From Burkholderia sp. FERM BP-3421 (GTDB taxonomy: Bacteria > Pseudomonadota > Gammaproteobacteria > Burkholderiales > Burkholderiaceae), in assembly GCF_028657905.1 (NCBI RefSeq), contig NZ_CP117781.1, positions 496,001 to 560,000 of the forward strand: a stretch of 64,000 nt of DNA, in the 5' to 3' direction. Shown here piece by piece: positions 60,523 through 64,000 of this stretch (position 1 is the first letter of the stretch; every line of letters starts with the position of its first letter). The translations under genes were made by a program, and so were the position numbers. The notes below the pieces were generated by a model that did no database searches, was not told where the DNA came from, and worked only from the letters and a program-made list of their open reading frames with translations.

Positions 60523-61014
60523 ATGCTGCAGATGCGACCGATGACTCAAGAGGAATTCCGCCAGTACCGCCGGCGCGCGGTGTCCGGCTATGCGCGGGAT
60601 CTGGTCGAATCCGGCCAGGCGCTGCCCGCTGATGCCGAGGCGCGCGCGGCGGCCTGCCTCGAACTGCTGTTGCCCGACGGGCTCCTGTCCGACGACCAGG
60701 TGCTGCTGACCGTGCGGGCCTCGGCCGAGGGCGAGGCCGAGGCCGAGCCGCTGGCCAGCCTGTGGTACGCGGTGGTCACGGAAGGCCCCCATCGTTCGCT
60801 GTTCATTCACGATCTGGAAGTCGATGCCGCGCACCGCCGCGAAGGTGTCGCGACGCGTGTGCTGCTCGAGGTCGAGGAGGAGGCGCGCCGGCTCGGCGTG
60901 ACCCAGCTGGGCCTGTCGGTGTTCCGGCACAACGCGGCGGCGCTGGCCTTGTATCGCGGCCTCGGCTACGCGGACATCACCATCACGCTCGTGAAGCCCG
61001 TCGCGCCGCCCTGA
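60523..61014 (+). CDS. GNAT-family acetyltransferase
   Basis: 163 residues from the ATG at 60523 (MLQMRPMTQEEF; the ATG at 60541 is an alternative). The N-terminal helices (FRQYRRRAVSGYARDLVESG) and the core IHDLEVDAAHRREGVATRVLLEVEEEA with the acetyl-CoA loop, and LGLSVFRHNAAALALYRGLGY, are classic. The type is close to the RimI-like enzymes of unknown targets that begin MRPMT(Q/E)EEF. Single gene ending at a strong bidirectional terminator. Confidence 0.87.
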   Translation: MLQMRPMTQEEFRQYRRRAVSGYARDLVESGQALPADAEARAAACLELLLPDGLLSDDQVLLTVRASAEGEAEAEPLASLWYAVVTEGPHRSLFIHDLEVDAAHRREGVATRVLLEVEEEARRLGVTQLGLSVFRHNAAALALYRGLGYADITITLVKPVAPP

Positions 61015-61059
61015 TCCTCGCGCGGCGGCGCGCCCTCCGCTTTCTTCAAATACGACGAC

Positions 61060-61087
61060 GGCCCGCCCGGCATTTGCCGGGCGGGCC
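61060..61087. terminator. Bidirectional terminator between the GNAT and copper ATPase genes
   Basis: A perfect 12-bp GC-rich stem (61060-61071 with 61076-61087) with an ATTT loop separates two convergent genes. Confidence 0.8.
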
Positions 61088-61126
61088 GCTTGCCTGCCGC
61101 GCGCGACGCGGTTCCCGGCTGCGGGC

Positions 61127-64000
61127 TCAGTGGCGCGGGCGGGCGGCGTCGCCGCGCCAGGCGCGCAGCAGCAGCGCGTTGGTGACGACGCTGACGCTCG
61201 AGAACGCCATCGCCGCGCCCGCGATCACCGGGTTCAGCAGGCCGAAGGCCGCGAGCGGCACGCCCACCAGGTTGTAGACGAACGCCCAGAACAGGTTCTG
61301 CTGGATCTTGCGGTAGGTGCGGCGCGAGATGTCGATCGCGTCGGCGACCAGCGCCGGATCGCCGCGCATCAGCGTGATGCCGGCCGTGTGCATCGCGACG
61401 TCCGAACCCGTCGCCATCGCGATGCCGATATCGGCGGCGGCGAGGGCGGGCGCATCGTTGATGCCGTCGCCGACCATCGCGACGATGTCGGCGGGGCTGT
61501 GCTTCAGCGCAGCGACCACGCGGGCCTTGTCGTCGGGCAGCACCTGCGCGTGGACCTCGTCGATGCCGAGCGCGGTCGCGACGGCGGCCGCACTGCCGGC
61601 GTTGTCCCCGGTCACGAGCGCGCAGCGCACGCCGCGCGCGCTGAGCCGGTCGAGTGCCGCGCGCGCGCCGGGTTTCAGCGTGTCGCCGAAGCCGATCAGG
61701 GCGAGCGCGGCGGCGGGCGCGTCGAGGCGCATCAGCCACGACACCGTATGGCCCGCCGCTTCCAGCTCGGCCGCGCGTCGCACCGCGTCGGGCGGCGCGA
61801 CGATGCCGAGTTCGCGCAGCCACGGCCCGCTGCCGAGCGCGAGCCGCATCCCGGCGACCTCCGCCTCGACGCCGCGGCCGGCCACGGCCCGGGCGTCGCC
61901 GGTCGGCGCGGCGGCGTAGACCGACTGGCGGGCAGCGGGGTCCGCGTCGGCGGCCGCGACGACCGCGCGGGCGAGCGGGTGCTCACTACGGCGCTGCACG
62001 GCGGCCGCGAGCGCGAGTGCGTCGCCGCGCGCGATGCCGATCGGCTCGAAGGCCGCGACGGTCGGCCGGCCTTGAGTCAGCGTGCCGGTCTTGTCGAATG
62101 CGACGATGCGAATGCGCTGCGCGAGTTCGAGCGCCTGGGCGTCCTTGATCAGCACGCCGCGCCGCGCGGCGACGCCGGTGCCCGCCATGATCGCGGCCGG
62201 CGTGGCGAGGCCGAGCGCGCAGGGGCAGGCGATCACGAGCACGGCGACGGCGTTGAGGATCGCGGTTTCCGCGCCGGCCCCGGCGAGCAGCCAGCCGAAC
62301 AGCGTGGCGAGCGCAATCACGAGGATGACCGGCACGAACACCGCGCTGACCCGGTCGACGAGCCGCTGGATCGGTGCCTTGTTCGCCTGTGCCGATTCGA
62401 CGAGCCGGATGATGCGCGCGAGCGTCGTTTCCGCGCCGATCGCGGTGGTGGCGACGGTCAGCGCGCCCTCGCCGTTGATCGCGCCGGCCGTGACGCGATC
62501 GCCGGGCGCTTTCGGCACGGGCAGGCTTTCGCCGGTGATCAGTGCTTCGTCGACGTGGGTCGCGCCCGCGACGATCTCGCCGTCGACGGGGATCCGTTCG
62601 CCGGGCCGGATCGCGACCTGCGTGCCGACCCGCACCTGGGCGAGCGGCACGTCGCGTTCGACGCCGTGTTCGACGACGCGCGCGCGGTCGGGGCGCAGCG
62701 CGTTGAGCGCGCGGATCGCGTCGGTGGTCTGGCGCTTGGCGCGGGCTTCGAGCCATTTGCCGAAGCGCACGAGCGTGATGATCACGGCGGACGCCTCGAA
62801 GTACAGATGCGCGTGGCTGTCGGGATAGCGCGCGAGTTGCCAAAGGCTCAGGCCGTAGGCGGCGCTCGTGCCGAGGGCGACGAGCAGGTCCATGTTGCCC
62901 GCGCGCGCCTTGAGCGCATGCCAGGCGGCCCGGTAGAAGCGCGCGCCGAACCCGAACTGGACGAGCGTCGCGAGCACGAGCTGCAGCCAGCCGGGCAGCA
63001 TCAGGTCGATGCCGAGCGGCGCGGCCAGCATGGGGAGCACGAGCGGGGCGGTGAGCAGCGCCGCGGCGATCACGCGGTTGCGCTCATGGCGGGCCTCGGC
63101 TTCCTTGCGGTTGTCGGCGGACTGCGGGGCGGCGGGAGTCGTGCGGGGCGTCGCGGGCGCGGCGGCGCGGTAGCCGGCGGTTTCGACGGCCTTGATCAGC
63201 ACAGCCGGATCGAGGTCGGTCGCGGCTGCGACGGCGGCGCGCTCGGTCGCCAGATTGACGGTGGCGAGCGAGACGCCGGGAACCTGGGCGAGGGCTTTTT
63301 CGACCCGCCCGGCGCAAGAGGCGCAGGTCATGCCGCCGATGTCGAGTTCGTGCGTGGCGGTGGCGGGTGCAACCGGAGCCGGGGCGTTATCGGGCAGCGA
63401 GGCACGATAACCGGCGGTTTCGACGGCCTTGATCAGTACTGCCGGATCGAGGTCGGTCGCGGCTTCGACGGTGGCGCGCTCGGTGGCCAGATTGACGGTG
63501 GCAAGCGAGACGCCGGGAACCTGGGCGAGGGCTTTTTCGACCCGCCCGGCGCAAGAGGCGCAGGTCATGCCGCCGATGTCGAGTTCGTGCGTGGCGGTGG
63601 CGGGTGCAACCGGAGCCGGGGCGTTATCGGGCAGCGAGGCACGATACCCGGCGGTTTCGACGGCCTTGATCAGCACAGCCGGATCGAGGTCGGCGACGGC
63701 TTCGACGGTGGCGCGCTCGGTCGCCAGATTGACGGCGGCGCGGGCGACCCCGGGGACTTGAGCAAGCGCCTTTTCGACCCGTCCGGCGCAGGACGCGCAG
63801 GTCATCCCGTCGATGTCGAACTCATGCGTGGCTCCGACCGCCGCGGCCGCGCGCGCAGGAGGCTTCGCACGCTGGATGTTGAACGGCACGGACACCGCCG
63901 CGACGACGGACGGAGCGGCGGGCGCCGCCTTGGGCGCGGCGTCGGCCGTCGATTCCGCGAGCGCGGCCTGATAACCGGCTTGCCGAACCGCGTCGATCAA
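61127..64000 (-). CDS. Copper-type P1B ATPase with multiple HMA domains (5' end outside window)
   Basis: 957 residues lie in the window and the N-terminus is cut. It starts with the tail of one heavy-metal-associated domain, followed by three full ones (each with GMTCASCAGRVEKALAQVPG), so at least four. The core has the metal-transport CPC motif (VLVIACPCALGLATP), phosphorylation site DKTGTLT, TGES, the HP motif (SEHPLARAV) and the hinge GDGINDAP. Eight membrane helices fit a Cu(I)-exporting (CopA-type) pump in the inner membrane; Ag(I) is likely too. Bacterial CopA proteins usually carry one or two HMA domains. Confidence 0.93.
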   Translation of the reverse strand: MIDAVRQAGYQAALAESTADAAPKAAPAAPSVVAAVSVPFNIQRAKPPARAAAAVGATHEFDIDGMTCASCAGRVEKALAQVPGVARAAVNLATERATVEAVADLDPAVLIKAVETAGYRASLPDNAPAPVAPATATHELDIGGMTCASCAGRVEKALAQVPGVSLATVNLATERATVEAATDLDPAVLIKAVETAGYRASLPDNAPAPVAPATATHELDIGGMTCASCAGRVEKALAQVPGVSLATVNLATERAAVAAATDLDPAVLIKAVETAGYRAAAPATPRTTPAAPQSADNRKEAEARHERNRVIAAALLTAPLVLPMLAAPLGIDLMLPGWLQLVLATLVQFGFGARFYRAAWHALKARAGNMDLLVALGTSAAYGLSLWQLARYPDSHAHLYFEASAVIITLVRFGKWLEARAKRQTTDAIRALNALRPDRARVVEHGVERDVPLAQVRVGTQVAIRPGERIPVDGEIVAGATHVDEALITGESLPVPKAPGDRVTAGAINGEGALTVATTAIGAETTLARIIRLVESAQANKAPIQRLVDRVSAVFVPVILVIALATLFGWLLAGAGAETAILNAVAVLVIACPCALGLATPAAIMAGTGVAARRGVLIKDAQALELAQRIRIVAFDKTGTLTQGRPTVAAFEPIGIARGDALALAAAVQRRSEHPLARAVVAAADADPAARQSVYAAAPTGDARAVAGRGVEAEVAGMRLALGSGPWLRELGIVAPPDAVRRAAELEAAGHTVSWLMRLDAPAAALALIGFGDTLKPGARAALDRLSARGVRCALVTGDNAGSAAAVATALGIDEVHAQVLPDDKARVVAALKHSPADIVAMVGDGINDAPALAAADIGIAMATGSDVAMHTAGITLMRGDPALVADAIDISRRTYRKIQQNLFWAFVYNLVGVPLAAFGLLNPVIAGAAMAFSSVSVVTNALLLRAWRGDAARPRH
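63178..63888 (-). repeat. 237-bp in-frame tandem repeats encoding HMA domains
   Basis: Period 237 bp (79 codons): the CAGGTCATSC element recurs at 63324, 63561 and 63798. The units at about 63178-63414 and 63415-63651 are nearly identical, including silent positions and the PDNAPAPVAPATATHE linker, while the third has diverged. Confidence 0.9.

Overview
The window is high-GC DNA with dense, mostly collinear operons. Its gene content is typical of Burkholderia (sensu lato): a DedA-rhodanese fusion, short H-NS proteins, NasS/NasT-controlled nitrate assimilation, and a prp operon of the acnD-prpF type. I infer a Burkholderia genome, plausibly a secondary replicon because catabolic and accessory genes dominate. 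No rRNA, tRNA, insertion sequence or CRISPR array was found.

Layout. 1-7.3 kb: a DedA-rhodanese gene cut by the window edge, an internally deleted aromatic-acid MFS pseudogene, a frameshifted GntP permease with a divergent sigma-54 activator, small exported proteins and an H-NS gene. 7.3-10.5 kb: a Pat-like CoA-ligase/GNAT protein flanked by copies of a short intergenic repeat, then an H-NS-like gene. 10.7-22.2 kb: a frameshifted amidase, an IclR regulator and a probable L-fucose oxidation operon. That operon has a sugar ABC transporter with a frameshifted ATPase, a two-part UxaA-type dehydratase, an aldo-keto reductase, a lactonase, an SDR and an FAH hydrolase. 22.2-26.7 kb: a GH18 chitinase, a YhcG/DUF1016 remnant, a GNAT, an O-acetylhomoserine sulfhydrylase and a 2OG-oxygenase-like gene. 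26.9-40.5 kb: MlaC and UDG-like genes, then the nitrate module, with cobA-nasT-nasS on the minus strand and transporter-nirB-nirD-nitrate reductase on the plus strand. 40.5-50 kb: a LysR regulator and the 2-methylcitrate cycle (prpR, prpB, prpC, acnD, prpF). 50-52.3 kb: a small AT-richer accessory patch of unknown genes. 52.4-64 kb: a CoA-transferase, a thioesterase, an MCP, an AGE-family pseudogene with a 105-bp repeat array grown from its 3' end, MgtC, a Pro/Ala-rich membrane protein, a 51-residue protein, a GNAT, and a copper ATPase with at least four metal-binding domains.

Most striking signal. The 560-bp gap between the divergent nitrate operons carries two back-to-back sigma-54 promoters, two NtrC-type sites between them, and two matching leader RNAs. 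Each leader begins close to its predicted start with a hairpin whose six-base loop has A1 and G4. A 40-nt linker follows, with its own small hairpin. Next comes a second A1/G4 hexaloop hairpin (loop AACGGC in both leaders), which overlaps a rho-independent terminator. This is the target architecture expected for the ANTAR antiterminator NasT, encoded in the same locus. Low ammonium (NtrC) would start transcription, and nitrate (NasS releasing NasT) would let it pass the terminator, for both operons.

Several otherwise well conserved genes carry single lesions: one-base frameshifts in the permease, amidase and ABC ATPase, and an in-frame stop in the AGE gene. Either this strain is losing sugar and organic-acid genes, or the assembly has indel errors; raw reads would decide.
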